A stretch of DNA of 64,000 nt from Stutzerimonas stutzeri. Its GTDB lineage: Bacteria; Pseudomonadota; Gammaproteobacteria; Pseudomonadales; Pseudomonadaceae. This document shows positions 29,171 through 38,951 of the stretch, one piece after another. Location: NCBI RefSeq assembly GCF_013522825.1, contig NZ_JAAMQZ010000002.1:214034-278033 (forward strand). Reading direction: 5' to 3'. The position numbers were made by a program, and so were the translations under genes. The notes under the pieces were generated by a model. It saw nothing but the letters and a program-made list of their open reading frames with translations, ran no database searches and was not told the origin of the DNA. Every line of letters starts with the position of its first letter. The first letter of the stretch is position 1.

Positions 29171-32100
29171 TCAGTTTCTGGCGACTTCCTTCTCATGGAC
29201 GCGAAACCACGTCGCATAAAGCGCCGGCAGAAACAGCAGCGTGAGCACGGTGGCGACGATCAGCCCGCCCATGATGGCCACCGCCATAGGCCCGAAGAAC
29301 ACGCTGCGTGACAGCGGGATCATGGCCAGCACCGCCGCCAGCGCGGTCAGCACGATGGGCCGGAAGCGACGCACGGTGGCGTCGATGATGGCGCTGAATC
29401 GATCATGCCCGGCGCCAATGTCCTGCTCGATCTGATCGACCAGAATCACCGAGTTGCGCATGATCATCCCCGACAGCGCGATGGTGCCGAGCATGGCGAC
29501 GAAGCCGAATGGCTGGCCGAACAGCAGCAGGAACAGCGTGACACCGATCAGCCCCAGAGGCGCCGTGAGAAAGACCATGACCGTGCGCGAGAAGCTCCTG
29601 AGCTGGATCATCAGCAGGCTCAGCACGACGATGATGAACAGCGGTATGCCGGCGTTCACCGAAGCCTGGCCACGGCTGGAGTCCTCCACGGAACCACCGA
29701 CTTCCAGCAGGTAGCCGCCGGGCAGCGCCTTGCGCACCTCGCTCAGCGTCGGCTCGATCTGCCTGACCAGCGTGGCCGGCTGCTGCTCACCGTAGATATC
29801 GGCGCGCACCGTGACCGTCGGCAGGCGGTTGCGGTGCCAGATCACCCCTTCCTCGAAGCCGTATTCCAGGGTCGCGACCTGTGCCAGCGGCACGCTGCGC
29901 CCGCTGGCGGTGGGAATCGCCAGGCTGGGCAGCATCGACAGGGTTTCACGCTCGCGTGCGGTGCCGCGCAGGAGGATTTCGATCAGTTCGTTGTCTTCGC
30001 GAAAGCGGCTCGCCGTGGCCCCGGTGAAGGTGCGCTGGAGAAAACCCGACAGCTCCAGCGTGCTCACGCCGAGGGCGCGGGCACGGTCCTGATCGATATT
30101 CAGCCAGACCACCTTGCTCGGCTCCTGCCAGTCGAGGTGGACGTTGACCACATGCGGATTCGCCCTCACCTTCGCGGCCACCTGGCGGGCCAGGTCGCGC
30201 ACCACATCGATATGCTCGCCGGTCACCCGGAACTGCACCGGATAGCCCACGGGCGGGCCGTTCTCCAGGCGGCTGACGCGACCGCGCAGGTTCGGGAAGT
30301 CATGTTCCAGGCGCTCGATCAGCCAGCTGCGCAGGGCTTCACGCTGCTCGATGCTGTCGGCCAGCACCACGAACTGGGCAAAGCTGGTCGCTGGCAGCTG
30401 CTGGTCCAGCGGCAGATAGAAACGGGGCGAACCGTTGCCGACATAGGCGACGTAGTTGTCGATCCCGGCGCGCGCCTTGAGCATCTCCTCCAGGCGCCGC
30501 ACCTCGGCTTCGGTGGCCTTGAGCGATGCACCTTCGGCCAGTTTCAGGTCAACCATCAGCTCCAGGCGACTCGACGCCGGGAAGAACTGCTGCGGAACGA
30601 TGCGGAACAGCCCAATGGAGGCGACGAAGAGCAGCAGCGTCAGCACGATCACCGTCTTGCGCCAACGCACGCAGAAGTGGATCAGCCGTCTCACCCGTAG
30701 GTAGAAAGGCGTCGCATAGGGATCATGGCCACGGTCGCTGCCGCCATGTTTCTGCGCATGGCGCAGGGCCAGATCCGGCAGCAGCTTCTCGCCCAGTAGC
30801 GGCACGAACATCACCGCCGCGATCCAGGAGGCGATCAGCGCGATGGTCACCACCTGGAAGATCGAGCGTGTGTATTCGCCCGTGCTGGACTGCGCGGTGG
30901 CAATCGGCAGGAAGCCGGCGGCGGTGATCAGGGTGCCGGTGAGCATCGGAAAGGCCGTGCTGGTCCAGGCGAAACTGGCGGCCTTGAGCCGGTCGAAGCC
31001 CTGTTCCATCTTGATCGCCATCATCTCCACCGCGATGATCGCATCGTCCACCATCAGCCCCAGCGCCAGCACCAGGGCGCCGAGGGATATCTTGTGCAGA
31101 CCTATATCGAAGTAGTGCATCGAGGCGAAGGTCATCGCCAGCACCAGCGGGATCGACAGCGCCACCACCAGGCCGGTGCGCACACCGAGGGAAAAGAAAC
31201 TCACCAGCAGGACGATGACCAGCGCCTCGATCAGCACCTTGACGAACTCGCCGACACCGGTTTTCACCGCCGCCGGCTGGTCGGAAACCTTGCGCAGCTC
31301 CATGCCCGCAGGCAGTTCCTGCTGCAGGCGGGCGAACTCGCTCTGCAGCGCCTCGCCGAGCAGGAGGATATCGCCGCCGTCCTTCATGGATACCGCCAGG
31401 CCGATGGCCGGCTCGCCCATGAAGCGCATGCGCGGCGCCGGCGGATCGTTGAAGCCGCGATAGACCTGCGCCACATCGCCGATGCGGAAGGTCCGCCCCG
31501 CTACCCGGATGGGGAAATCACGAATCTGCTCGACCGTCTCGAAGCTGCCCGTCACGCGCAACTGCACGCGGTCGCTGGGCGTTTCGACGAAGCCCGCCGA
31601 CATCAGCGTATTCTGCGCTTCGAGCGCCTGTCTCACCGCTTCGAGCGGCACGCCGAGGGTGGCCAGCTTGACGTTGGACAGCTCGATCCAGATCTTCTCG
31701 TCCTGCAGGCCGATCAGCTCGACCTTGCCGACACTCTTGACCCGTTGCAGCTGCAACTGGATGCGGTCGGCGTAATCCTTGAGCACGGCATAATCGAAAC
31801 CCTTGCCGGTCAGCGCGTAGATATTGCCGAAGGTGGTGCCGAACTCGTCATTGAAGAACGGCCCCTGCACGCCAGCGGGCAAGGTATGCCGGATATCGCC
31901 GATTTTCTTCCGTATTTCGTACCAGAGATCGGGAATCTGCCGGGAGCGCAACGAATCGAGGGCCATGAAGGTCACGTTGGATTCGCCCGGTCGCGAGAAG
32001 GAGACGATACGTTCGTACGCGCCGGTCTCCATCAGCTTCTTCTCGATGCGCTCGGTGACCTGGCGGGACACTTCCTCGGCGGTGGCGCCGGGCCAGTGGG

Positions 32101-32251
32101 TCTGGATCACCATCGCCTTGAAGGTGAACGGCGGGTCCTCGCTCTGGCCGAGCTTGCCGTAGGAGAGCACGCCCACGGCGGCCACCAGCAGCATGAGAAA
32201 GACCACGATCTGCCGATTGCCCAGCGCCCAGGCGGAGAGGTTGAAGCGCAT
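29171..32251 (-). CDS. RND efflux transporter permease (AcrB/HAE1 family)
   Basis: A 1026-residue inner-membrane drug/proton antiporter subunit. It has the RND layout of 12 membrane segments with two large periplasmic domains, and the proton-relay aspartates Asp402-Asp403 in GLMVDDAIIAVE. The start MRFNLSAWALGNRQIVVF is family-like. It forms an operon with the membrane fusion protein upstream (five-base gap), and no outer-membrane channel gene is nearby, so TolC/OprM-type proteins encoded elsewhere are needed. The divergent TetR gene at 33448 probably controls it. Substrates are unknown. Confidence 0.93.
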   Translation of the reverse strand: MRFNLSAWALGNRQIVVFLMLLVAAVGVLSYGKLGQSEDPPFTFKAMVIQTHWPGATAEEVSRQVTERIEKKLMETGAYERIVSFSRPGESNVTFMALDSLRSRQIPDLWYEIRKKIGDIRHTLPAGVQGPFFNDEFGTTFGNIYALTGKGFDYAVLKDYADRIQLQLQRVKSVGKVELIGLQDEKIWIELSNVKLATLGVPLEAVRQALEAQNTLMSAGFVETPSDRVQLRVTGSFETVEQIRDFPIRVAGRTFRIGDVAQVYRGFNDPPAPRMRFMGEPAIGLAVSMKDGGDILLLGEALQSEFARLQQELPAGMELRKVSDQPAAVKTGVGEFVKVLIEALVIVLLVSFFSLGVRTGLVVALSIPLVLAMTFASMHYFDIGLHKISLGALVLALGLMVDDAIIAVEMMAIKMEQGFDRLKAASFAWTSTAFPMLTGTLITAAGFLPIATAQSSTGEYTRSIFQVVTIALIASWIAAVMFVPLLGEKLLPDLALRHAQKHGGSDRGHDPYATPFYLRVRRLIHFCVRWRKTVIVLTLLLFVASIGLFRIVPQQFFPASSRLELMVDLKLAEGASLKATEAEVRRLEEMLKARAGIDNYVAYVGNGSPRFYLPLDQQLPATSFAQFVVLADSIEQREALRSWLIERLEHDFPNLRGRVSRLENGPPVGYPVQFRVTGEHIDVVRDLARQVAAKVRANPHVVNVHLDWQEPSKVVWLNIDQDRARALGVSTLELSGFLQRTFTGATASRFREDNELIEILLRGTARERETLSMLPSLAIPTASGRSVPLAQVATLEYGFEEGVIWHRNRLPTVTVRADIYGEQQPATLVRQIEPTLSEVRKALPGGYLLEVGGSVEDSSRGQASVNAGIPLFIIVVLSLLMIQLRSFSRTVMVFLTAPLGLIGVTLFLLLFGQPFGFVAMLGTIALSGMIMRNSVILVDQIEQDIGAGHDRFSAIIDATVRRFRPIVLTALAAVLAMIPLSRSVFFGPMAVAIMGGLIVATVLTLLFLPALYATWFRVHEKEVARN

Positions 32252-32256
32252 CGCGA

Positions 32257-33372
32257 TTACTCCTGGCCAGCCAGCGCAACCGGACGATTGTCGCGGTCGA
32301 TGGGCCGGACCGCCTGGCCTTCATGCAGCAGCTGCACACCGGCCATGACGACCCAGTCATCGGCCCGCAGCCCCGCCAGCACCGGCACCTGGGTTTCGCC
32401 GAAGGCGCCGATGCGCACGGCGACGCGCTCCAGGGTGGCCTCTTCCGTCACTCGCCAGACATACGCCTTGCCCTGCTCGGCGGTGACGGCGGACAACGGC
32501 ACCGCGAGCGATACTTCCTCGGCGCTGCGAATCGACACCAGCGCGCTCTGGCCCAGTTCGACCGGCACATCGGCCTGGGTAAAGGCCACCCGCGCCGAAT
32601 AGGTCCGCGACTGTTCATCGGCCGCCGGCGACAGCTCGCGAATCCGCCCCGGATACTGCTTGCCCGGCTGTGACCAGAGCTCCACCGCAACCTCCTGCCC
32701 CACCGAATAGCGCTCCAGCGCCTGTTCGGGCAGGTTGATCGACACCTCGCGTTCACCGTCGGCGGCCAGGACAAAGGCCGTCTGGCCGGCGGCGATCACC
32801 TGGCCGACCTCGACGCGGCGCTGGGCAATCACCCCGTCACGGCTGGCGCGCAACACGGCGTAATCAACCTGATTGCTGGCCACGTCGAACTCGGCACGCG
32901 CCTGCTGCAAGCGTGCCTGGGCGGAACGGTAGGCATTTTCCGAGGCGTCGAACTGCGAACGGCTGACCAGTTGCCGCTGCATCAGGGTCTTGTAGCGCTC
33001 GTGCTCGGCCTGCGCGACCCGCAGATTCGCCTCGGCAGCCGCCACCTGGGCGCGAATACCTTCGAGCTGCAGGCGCACGTCCTGCGGATCGAGGCTGGCC
33101 AGCGGCTGATCCTTGCGCACGCGCTCACCGGCCTCGACCAGGCGCTCGACCACCTTGCCGCCGATACGAAACGCCAGCTCGGGCTCGTAACGGGCATGGA
33201 TCTCGCCCGGATAGCTTGCGAAGGCTTCGCTCGCCGGTTGCGGCTGGATCACCATCACCGGGCGCACCGAGACGGATTCGGGCTCACCGTTGCCACAGCC
33301 GGCCAGCAAGGCTAAACCAAGGGCACCGATGAAAAGCAGGGCAGGTCTGGGCACGCGGGTTCTCTCTCGCAA
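32257..33372 (-). CDS. RND efflux periplasmic adaptor (membrane fusion) lipoprotein
   Basis: A 371-residue adaptor of the HlyD/AcrA family. The signal peptide ends with a lipobox (LALLAGC, Cys26), so it is anchored as a lipoprotein. A lipoyl-type half (YEPELAFRIGGKVVERLVEAG), a coiled-coil hairpin at about residues 95-165 rich in A, Q, E and R, then the second lipoyl half and a beta-barrel follow. First gene of the leftward pair with the RND permease. The 75-bp gap to the divergent tetR holds an operator-like dyad. Confidence 0.93.
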   Translation of the reverse strand: MRERTRVPRPALLFIGALGLALLAGCGNGEPESVSVRPVMVIQPQPASEAFASYPGEIHARYEPELAFRIGGKVVERLVEAGERVRKDQPLASLDPQDVRLQLEGIRAQVAAAEANLRVAQAEHERYKTLMQRQLVSRSQFDASENAYRSAQARLQQARAEFDVASNQVDYAVLRASRDGVIAQRRVEVGQVIAAGQTAFVLAADGEREVSINLPEQALERYSVGQEVAVELWSQPGKQYPGRIRELSPAADEQSRTYSARVAFTQADVPVELGQSALVSIRSAEEVSLAVPLSAVTAEQGKAYVWRVTEEATLERVAVRIGAFGETQVPVLAGLRADDWVVMAGVQLLHEGQAVRPIDRDNRPVALAGQE

Positions 33373-33384
33373 AACGAACGTGAA

Positions 33385-33407
33385 TACTTATACTGCCGGG
33401 TATAGTA
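33385..33407. promoter_or_regulatory. Operator-like dyad between the efflux operon and tetR
   Basis: TATAC (33389-33393), six bases, GTATA (33400-33404); extended to TACT...AGTA with one bulge. It lies midway in the 75-bp divergent gap, where a TetR dimer would repress both genes. The left arm also reads TATACT, a -10-like hexamer for the rightward gene. Confidence 0.6.
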
Positions 33408-33447
33408 AAAATAACCAAACCAGCCAGTCCAGTATTAAACGTATCCC

Positions 33448-34089
33448 ATGATTGAAGACCTGCCCGCTCCATCCGGCCCTGGCCGACCGAAGGACCCCGC
33501 CAAGCGCGAGGCGATACTTGCCGCCGCGCAGACACTGTTCCTCGGCAACGGCTACGAGGGCAGCAGCATGGAGGCCATCGCCGCCGAGGCCGGGGTTTCC
33601 AAACTCACGCTGTATAGCCATTTCAAGGACAAGGAAGCGCTGTTCGCCGCTGCGGTGAAGACCACCTGCGAAACGCGCCTGCCGCGCAAACTGTTCGTGC
33701 TGGCAGAGGATTGCTCGATCCGGCAGGCATTGCTCGATCTCGGCCATGCGTTTCAGGATCTGGCCAACAGTCCCGAATCCATTGGCCTGCACCGCGTCAT
33801 GGTGGCGCTGGCGACGCAGAATCCGGGGCTGTCACGGATGTTCTACGACGCCGGTCCGCAGCGGCTGCTGCAGGATCTCGAACAGCTGCTGGCCCAGGCC
33901 CACGCACGCGGCCTGCTGGCCGTGCCGGCCCCCAAGCACGCCGCCGAGCACTTCTGCGCACTACTCAAGGGCGGCACACATTTCCGTCTGCTGATCGGCT
34001 ACGACACTGCGCCGGATGCCGCCGAGGCGCGCAGGCATGTGGAGGATGTGGTCACCCTGTTCCTGCGCGCTTATGCGGCTGGAGATTAA
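33448..34089 (+). CDS. TetR-family regulator of the efflux operon
   Basis: A 213-residue TetR regulator. The helix-turn-helix occupies about residues 20-62 (ILAAAQTLFLGNGY, then AIAAEAGVSKLTLYSHFKDK), and the C-terminal domain resembles TetR_C families that bind hydrophobic ligands. Divergent from the RND pair with a dyad in the intervening 75 bp, so it most likely represses those genes and itself. It is a different TetR from the wrecked one at 28900. The ligand cannot be predicted. Confidence 0.9.
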   Translation: MIEDLPAPSGPGRPKDPAKREAILAAAQTLFLGNGYEGSSMEAIAAEAGVSKLTLYSHFKDKEALFAAAVKTTCETRLPRKLFVLAEDCSIRQALLDLGHAFQDLANSPESIGLHRVMVALATQNPGLSRMFYDAGPQRLLQDLEQLLAQAHARGLLAVPAPKHAAEHFCALLKGGTHFRLLIGYDTAPDAAEARRHVEDVVTLFLRAYAAGD

Positions 34090-34103
34090 CTGCGCTGGCT
34101 GAA

Positions 34104-35600
34104 CTACAGCGCCGACAGGGTGCGAAATTCATCCTGGGCGAGCTGATCGGTCATGCCGCTGACGAAGTCCTGCAGCATCCGGCAGCGGTAGTAGAACGCC
34201 CACAACGGCTGGTCGGGCGAACCTTCGGGGTGGTTCTTCAGCGCTTCGTGATAGGCCTTGATCAGCTGGCTGGGCAAGCGCCTGGCCAGCATCTGCAGGT
34301 GCGGTTCGCTGCGGCAGACGCCTTCGGTCAGAGCATGGAACACCGGCACGGGAACCCCCAGCAGCGGCGCGTAGCTATCCAGCAATCCCTGCAGAATCCG
34401 GTAGCCCTGAAGTTGCAGCGTATCCACCTCGCGATGACAGAAGACATGCTCCGTCGCCACGTCCTTGAAGGTCTGCACGATGGCATTCTCCAGGCTGGCA
34501 TCCTCCAGCAGGGCGCGGTCCAGGGTGCCGTGGTACACCGCCTCGATATGCTCGATGAACTGCCGGGCCGCGTGCTGCACCAGGGGATGCACCATGTTCA
34601 CCCGCAGCCAGATGAAGAACTCGCCAACCTTGTTGATCGTCTCCTTCTGCGCCCGCGCTTCGGCATAGGCGACCATGCTGCGAAAGCTGCGTCCGGTCGT
34701 GCCGATCGGCTCATCCGGCGAGCCGTGCTCGGCGAACTTGTCCACCAGCAACCGGGCCAGTTGCTCGATGCTGAAGATGCCCTTCTCCACCGAATCCTCG
34801 ATATCGGCCAGGCAATAGGCGATATCGTCAGCCGCCTCCATGATGTAGGCGAGCGGATGGCGCGTGCCGGGCGCCAGCCCCAGGGCCGCCTGCAACTCGC
34901 TGACGAAGGGTTCCTCGGACAGATAGAAGCCCGGCTTCTTCAGCAGATAGGCCCCTGGCGAGTCTTTCGCCGGTTTCGGCGCATAGGCGGCACGCACGTA
35001 CTTGAGCAGCCCGGCGGTCTGGGTATAGGTCAGGTTCAGCCGCTGCAGGCTGACCACCAGGCGAATCGCCTGGGCATTGCCTTCGAACGCCCTCAGATCG
35101 TTCAGCATCCGCGCACGCAAGGCCTCGTTGCCCTGCCCGCCCGGCACGGCAGCGTCGAACAGTGCCTCCAGATGACGCGTGAACCACTCGCCAATGGCGA
35201 ATTCACCAAAATGACCGAAAGGCGGATTGCCGATGTCGTGCATCAGGCAGGTCATTTCCACCAGGCTTTCCAGCGCACCTTCCAGGCCGTCCAGCCCATA
35301 GTCGCGGGCCTTGTCGCCGAGCTGCTTGTACAGCGTGCGCACGATGAAGCGACCGGTCTGCTGCACTTCCAGCGAATGCGTCAGGCGGCTGCGTACTGCG
35401 GCATTGCGCTCCAGCGGAAAGACCTGGGTCTTTTGCTGCAGACGGCGCACGCCGGCGGAATTGATGATGCGTCCACGGTCGCTTTCAAGCTGATCGACGA
35501 TCAGCGTCAGGTCGCATTCCGATGCCTTGAGTTCTCCTTCCACCCGGCCATAGGGCCGCTGGCGGGAAATCTTGTTCTTGAAGTTCACAGGCACCGGCAT
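34104..35600 (-). CDS. dgt: Deoxyguanosinetriphosphate triphosphohydrolase (dGTPase)
   Basis: A 498-residue HD-domain enzyme that hydrolyses dGTP to deoxyguanosine and triphosphate, trimming nucleotide pools. The metal motif is present: RSRLTHSLEV with the first His, CLMHDIGNPPFGH with the HD pair, and a late Asp in EAADDIAYCL. I chose the ATG at 35600 (MPVPVNFKNKI); the open frame reaches a TTG five codons upstream. It is convergent with tetR and followed by nothing on its strand. The length matches Pseudomonas dgt as I know it. Confidence 0.92.
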   Translation of the reverse strand: MPVPVNFKNKISRQRPYGRVEGELKASECDLTLIVDQLESDRGRIINSAGVRRLQQKTQVFPLERNAAVRSRLTHSLEVQQTGRFIVRTLYKQLGDKARDYGLDGLEGALESLVEMTCLMHDIGNPPFGHFGEFAIGEWFTRHLEALFDAAVPGGQGNEALRARMLNDLRAFEGNAQAIRLVVSLQRLNLTYTQTAGLLKYVRAAYAPKPAKDSPGAYLLKKPGFYLSEEPFVSELQAALGLAPGTRHPLAYIMEAADDIAYCLADIEDSVEKGIFSIEQLARLLVDKFAEHGSPDEPIGTTGRSFRSMVAYAEARAQKETINKVGEFFIWLRVNMVHPLVQHAARQFIEHIEAVYHGTLDRALLEDASLENAIVQTFKDVATEHVFCHREVDTLQLQGYRILQGLLDSYAPLLGVPVPVFHALTEGVCRSEPHLQMLARRLPSQLIKAYHEALKNHPEGSPDQPLWAFYYRCRMLQDFVSGMTDQLAQDEFRTLSAL

Positions 35601-35692
35601 GGATCGCACTCGCAAAACGAAGAAGAGACGAGCCTAACGCGGCACGCCGGGTTTACCAAGGCGGCCTGAACGCCGGAAGCCCAAACATCACC

Positions 35693-36589
35693 TCAGGTCG
35701 AAGACTGTCTCAGGGCCGTGCGCATCCGACCGAGCAACCAGCCGCCGCCCACGTTGATCACCAGCCCCAGCATCACCAGCAGCGCGCCGAGGGTCTGCAG
35801 CAATCCCAGGTGCTCATCGAGCAGCCAGGCCGCCGAAGTGAGACCGACTACCGGCACCAGCAACGAGAACGGCGCCACAGTGCCGGCCGGATAGCGCGAC
35901 AGCAGACGGCTCCACAGGCCGTAGCCGAGAATGGTCGCGCCAAAGGAGAGATAAGCCAGCACCAGGAGCGAATCCAGCCCGATGCCACTCAGGGCCGTCT
36001 CGATGCGTACCGGGCCTTCCAGTAGCCAGGAAAGCGCGAAAAACGGCAGCGGTGGAATCAGGCTGCCCCAGACCACCAAGCCCACCAGATTCACCTTGCC
36101 CACCTTGCGCGTGACGATATTGCCCAGCGCCCACATCGAGGCCGCGCAGATGGTCAGCACGAAGCCGGCCAGGGTCATGCTGCGATCATCCTGCAGGCCG
36201 ATCAACAGCAGGCCGCCCGCGGCGACCAGCAGGCCGATCAGGTTGGCCACGCGCAGGCGCTCGCCCAGGAACAGCGCCGCGAAGAACAGCGTGAAGAAGG
36301 CCTGGGATTGCAGCACCAACGAGGCCAACCCGGCGGGCATGCCGACGTTCATCGCGGAGAAGAGAAAAGCGAACTGACCCAGGGAAATCGTCGCGCCGTA
36401 GGCGAACAGCCAGCGCAGCGGCAACTGCGGGCGCTTGATGAAGAATACCGCCGGAAAGGCCGCCAGCAGGAAACGCAACGCGCCCAGCAGCATCGGCGGA
36501 ATATCTTCCAGGCCAACCTTGATCACCACGAAGTTCATGCCCCAGACGACGATCACCACCAGGGCCAGCAACAGGTCTTTGGGCGACAT
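35693..36589 (-). CDS. EamA family (DMT superfamily) transporter
   Basis: A 298-residue membrane protein with ten hydrophobic segments in two EamA repeats. The first starts at residue 4 (LLLALVVIVVWGMNFVVIK), the second near 150. WGMNFV and the FLLAAFP stretch are common in the RhaT/YdcZ-type exporters of amino acids or metabolites. No substrate can be assigned. It is divergent from the YebC-family gene across a 191-bp gap. The stop lies 92 bases from the dgt start on the same strand, so co-transcription is possible. Confidence 0.88.
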   Translation of the reverse strand: MSPKDLLLALVVIVVWGMNFVVIKVGLEDIPPMLLGALRFLLAAFPAVFFIKRPQLPLRWLFAYGATISLGQFAFLFSAMNVGMPAGLASLVLQSQAFFTLFFAALFLGERLRVANLIGLLVAAGGLLLIGLQDDRSMTLAGFVLTICAASMWALGNIVTRKVGKVNLVGLVVWGSLIPPLPFFALSWLLEGPVRIETALSGIGLDSLLVLAYLSFGATILGYGLWSRLLSRYPAGTVAPFSLLVPVVGLTSAAWLLDEHLGLLQTLGALLVMLGLVINVGGGWLLGRMRTALRQSST

Positions 36590-36780
36590 GGCACAACGTT
36601 CCGGGTAAAGAACTCATTAAAGCCGGGTTCTGCGAACTTGCCCTCGTACAGCCAGCAACGGTTTTGGCCATACAGTTGGCCTGATCGCGCTCACATCCTC
36701 ACCCGTCACATATCGCGGCCCGTGCCAGCGTTGCCCGCAACGGCTAGAATCGACGCCTGAACGAAACCAGAGAAGCAGCC

Positions 36781-37485
36781 ATGGGCGCACAGTGGAAAGC
36801 AAAGCATAAAGAAGCGGCAGCCAACGCCAAGGGACGTACCTTCGGCAAGCTGGCGAAAGAGATCATGATCGCCGCGCGTAGCGGTGCCGATCCGGACATG
36901 AACCCGCGCCTGCGCCTGGTGGTGGAACAGGCGAAAAAAGCCTCGATGCCGCGCGAAACCCTGGAACGCGCCATCAAGAAAGGCGCCGGCCTGCTTGGCG
37001 AAAGCGTGCATTACGAGCGCACCACCTACGAAGGCTTCGCGCCGCATCAGGTGCCGGTGATCGTCGAGTGCCTGACCGACAACGTCAACCGCACCGTGGC
37101 CGAGATTCGCGTACTGTTCCGCAAGGGTCAGCTGGGTGCTTCGGGGTCGGTCGCCTGGGATTTCGACCATTGCGGCCTGATCGAAGCGGCGCCCGCCAGC
37201 GCCGATGCCGATCCGGAACTCGCCGCAATCGAAGCCGGCGCCCAGGACTTCGAAGAAGCTGACGAAGGCGCCTGGCTGTTCATCAGCGACACCACGGACC
37301 TGGATACGGTCTGCCGCGCCCTGCCCGAACATGGTTTCAGCGTGCAGTCGGCACAGCTCGGCTATCGCCCGAAGAACCCGGTAACCACACTGTCCGCGGA
37401 AGAACTCGAAGAAGTCGAAGCCTTCCTCGCCACCATCGATGCTCACGACGACGTGCAGAACGTCTACGTCGGGCTGGCAGGCTGA
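36781..37485 (+). CDS. YebC/PmpR family transcriptional regulator (YeeN-like)
   Basis: A 234-residue member of the YebC family, whose members bind DNA or act with translating ribosomes. The N-terminal lobe starts [19 protein letters not shown] and contains [16 protein letters not shown]; the C-terminal lobe holds [14 protein letters not shown] and GSVAWDFD. The missing first residues of classical YebC (MAGHSKW) and overall length place it in the YeeN branch, separate from the ruvC-linked copy. A GAGAAGC ribosome site is present. The target is unknown. Confidence 0.88.
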   Translation: MGAQWKAKHKEAAANAKGRTFGKLAKEIMIAARSGADPDMNPRLRLVVEQAKKASMPRETLERAIKKGAGLLGESVHYERTTYEGFAPHQVPVIVECLTDNVNRTVAEIRVLFRKGQLGASGSVAWDFDHCGLIEAAPASADADPELAAIEAGAQDFEEADEGAWLFISDTTDLDTVCRALPEHGFSVQSAQLGYRPKNPVTTLSAEELEEVEAFLATIDAHDDVQNVYVGLAG

Positions 37486-37531
37486 CGGCTGCACGATACC
37501 GATTGATCGCCTTTGTCAGCAGGATATGCCC

Positions 37532-37876
37532 ATGAGTACCAACAAACCGAACACACCTTACGCCCAGCGCGAGCAGGGGTATCGTGAAAAAGCCCTGAAG
37601 ATGTACCCCTGGGTGTGCGGGCGTTGCGCCCGTGAGTTTTCAGGCAAGCGTTTGAGTGAACTGACGGTCCATCACAAGGACCACAACCACGACAACAACC
37701 CTGAAGACGGCTCGAACTGGGAACTGCTCTGCCTGTATTGCCACGACAACGAACATTCACGCTATACGGATAATCAGTACCAGGCCGAAGCCCGGCCCGG
37801 CAGTGACCTGGGCCCGAAGGAAACCTTCAAGGCCTTCGCCAACCTGGCCGACCTGCTCAAGAAAAAGCCGGACTGA
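37532..37876 (+). CDS. yajD: HNH endonuclease family protein YajD
   Basis: A 114-residue HNH-fold protein. The ligands are visible: CGRC near residue 30, HHKDHNHDNN with the HNH histidine and asparagine, and CLYCHDNEH near residue 70. YajD is conserved in gammaproteobacteria without a firm substrate. I chose ATG 37532 over 37526 because AGGA lies seven bases upstream. A bidirectional terminator overlaps the end of the gene. The fit to the family length (E. coli 115) is good. Confidence 0.9.
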   Translation: MSTNKPNTPYAQREQGYREKALKMYPWVCGRCAREFSGKRLSELTVHHKDHNHDNNPEDGSNWELLCLYCHDNEHSRYTDNQYQAEARPGSDLGPKETFKAFANLADLLKKKPD

Positions 37877-37893
37877 AACCAGCCCGGCTTTTT
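37862..37893. terminator. Bidirectional terminator between yajD and usp
   Basis: AAAAAGCCGG (37862-37871) pairs perfectly with CCGGCTTTTT (37884-37893), with a 12-base loop. T-runs exist on both strands, so it can end both the rightward yajD and the leftward stress-protein transcripts. The left arm is inside the yajD coding end. Confidence 0.9.
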
Positions 37894-37911
37894 CGCTGCA
37901 ATCTATTTCTT

Positions 37912-38343
37912 TTATTTCACCAGCAGGACCGGCACCGACACCTCATGAATCACCCGGTTGGCGACCGAGCCCAGCAGCATGCCGGTGAAACTGCCCAGGC
38001 CGCGCGTGCCCATCACCACGGTATCGCAACCCAGGCGCTTGACGGCCTCATTCACTTGCTCGGCCACGTTGCCCAGAGCGGCATGGCCTTCATGGGCAAT
38101 ACTCGCCGCCTGCAACACCGTCGTCGCCTCGGCAATGATGGCGCGCGACTTGGCCAGAAGACTGTTGTTGAGATCCTCGATCATATTGGAGGTGACGTAT
38201 TCGCCATAGATCACTGGCTCATGCTGGGCATTGAGCACATGCACTTCGAGCGGTTTGGGTGCATCGGTGGCGAGATTGACGATGTATTGCAGCGCCCGTC
38301 TGGAATTGTCCGAGCCATCGAAAGCGAGAAGAATATTGCGCAT
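37912..38343 (-). CDS. Universal stress protein (UspA family)
   Basis: A 143-residue single-domain Usp protein. The ATP-binding signature G-2x-G-9x-G(S) is present: MGTRGLGSFTGMLLGSV, after the N-terminal ILLAFDGSDNS. Such proteins respond to starvation, stress or anaerobiosis. I looked for an ANR box upstream and found only a half-site, so anaerobic control is not supported. It is divergent from the acetyltransferase gene and ends at a shared terminator. Confidence 0.9.
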   Translation of the reverse strand: MRNILLAFDGSDNSRRALQYIVNLATDAPKPLEVHVLNAQHEPVIYGEYVTSNMIEDLNNSLLAKSRAIIAEATTVLQAASIAHEGHAALGNVAEQVNEAVKRLGCDTVVMGTRGLGSFTGMLLGSVANRVIHEVSVPVLLVK

Positions 38344-38480
38344 GTCGAACCCTCCATGAAATATGTGAAATCAGCATAACCCAATGCACGGACGCTTCGA
38401 CCATACACATAGCCATTCATTGATCTGCAGCATGCCCGCCAAACCACGGAGCAGAAGCGCGGAAGAAATCGACCGCCAAC

Positions 38481-38915
38481 ATGACCAGAACCACCATGCT
38501 CGATGACCGGCTGCGCCTGCTGCCAGACGAACACAGGCCACTTCTGGAGAAATTCTACCGTGCCCATCGCAGCCATATGCGCGTTCAGGGCGGAGCACAC
38601 TGCTGGGTCGCTGGCGCCACTGAAATCATGGCAGCACTCTGCCTGACCAGTGTCGAGAACGGGCACTGGCTGACCGGATTACTGGTGGCACCGGAGCAGC
38701 GCAAAAAAGGGCTGGGCGCACGCCTGGTAACCAAGGCAATGAGTGAAAGCACGGGACCAGTCTGGTTGTTCTGCGTTCCGGAGTTGATACCCTTCTATCA
38801 GCGACTCGGCTTCAGCGAAAGCACGCTGCTGCCCGAATCACTGGCCTCGCGCCTGCTGCGTTACAACCGCAACAGAACGCTGACGGCGCTACAGCATGAT
38901 AATGGAGGCAGATAG
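38481..38915 (+). CDS. GNAT family N-acetyltransferase
   Basis: A 144-residue GNAT protein. The acetyl-CoA loop reads LLVAPEQRKKGLGARLV near residues 67-83, and the C-terminal motif B reads IPFYQRLGF. Substrate unknown; GNATs acetylate antibiotics, peptides or polyamines. It is monocistronic by layout. Two nearby in-frame methionines make the exact start uncertain by five codons. Confidence 0.85.
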   Translation: MTRTTMLDDRLRLLPDEHRPLLEKFYRAHRSHMRVQGGAHCWVAGATEIMAALCLTSVENGHWLTGLLVAPEQRKKGLGARLVTKAMSESTGPVWLFCVPELIPFYQRLGFSESTLLPESLASRLLRYNRNRTLTALQHDNGGR

Positions 38916-38951
38916 GCTGAGAGTAGCCGCTCGGCTGCTCCTGATGCTCAG

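Noticed and set aside
29405..30700. Rightward open frames opposite the RND permease
   Set aside because: The RND gene is complete with all motifs; the frames are His/Gln/Arg-rich shadows.
33711..35669. Rightward open frame of 652 codons over tetR and dgt
   Set aside because: It is antisense to dgt and begins inside tetR in another frame; a shadow of the high GC third position.
38344..38480. Possible ANR box upstream of the universal stress gene
   Set aside because: Only one half (ATCAA) is present; the symmetric partner is missing.
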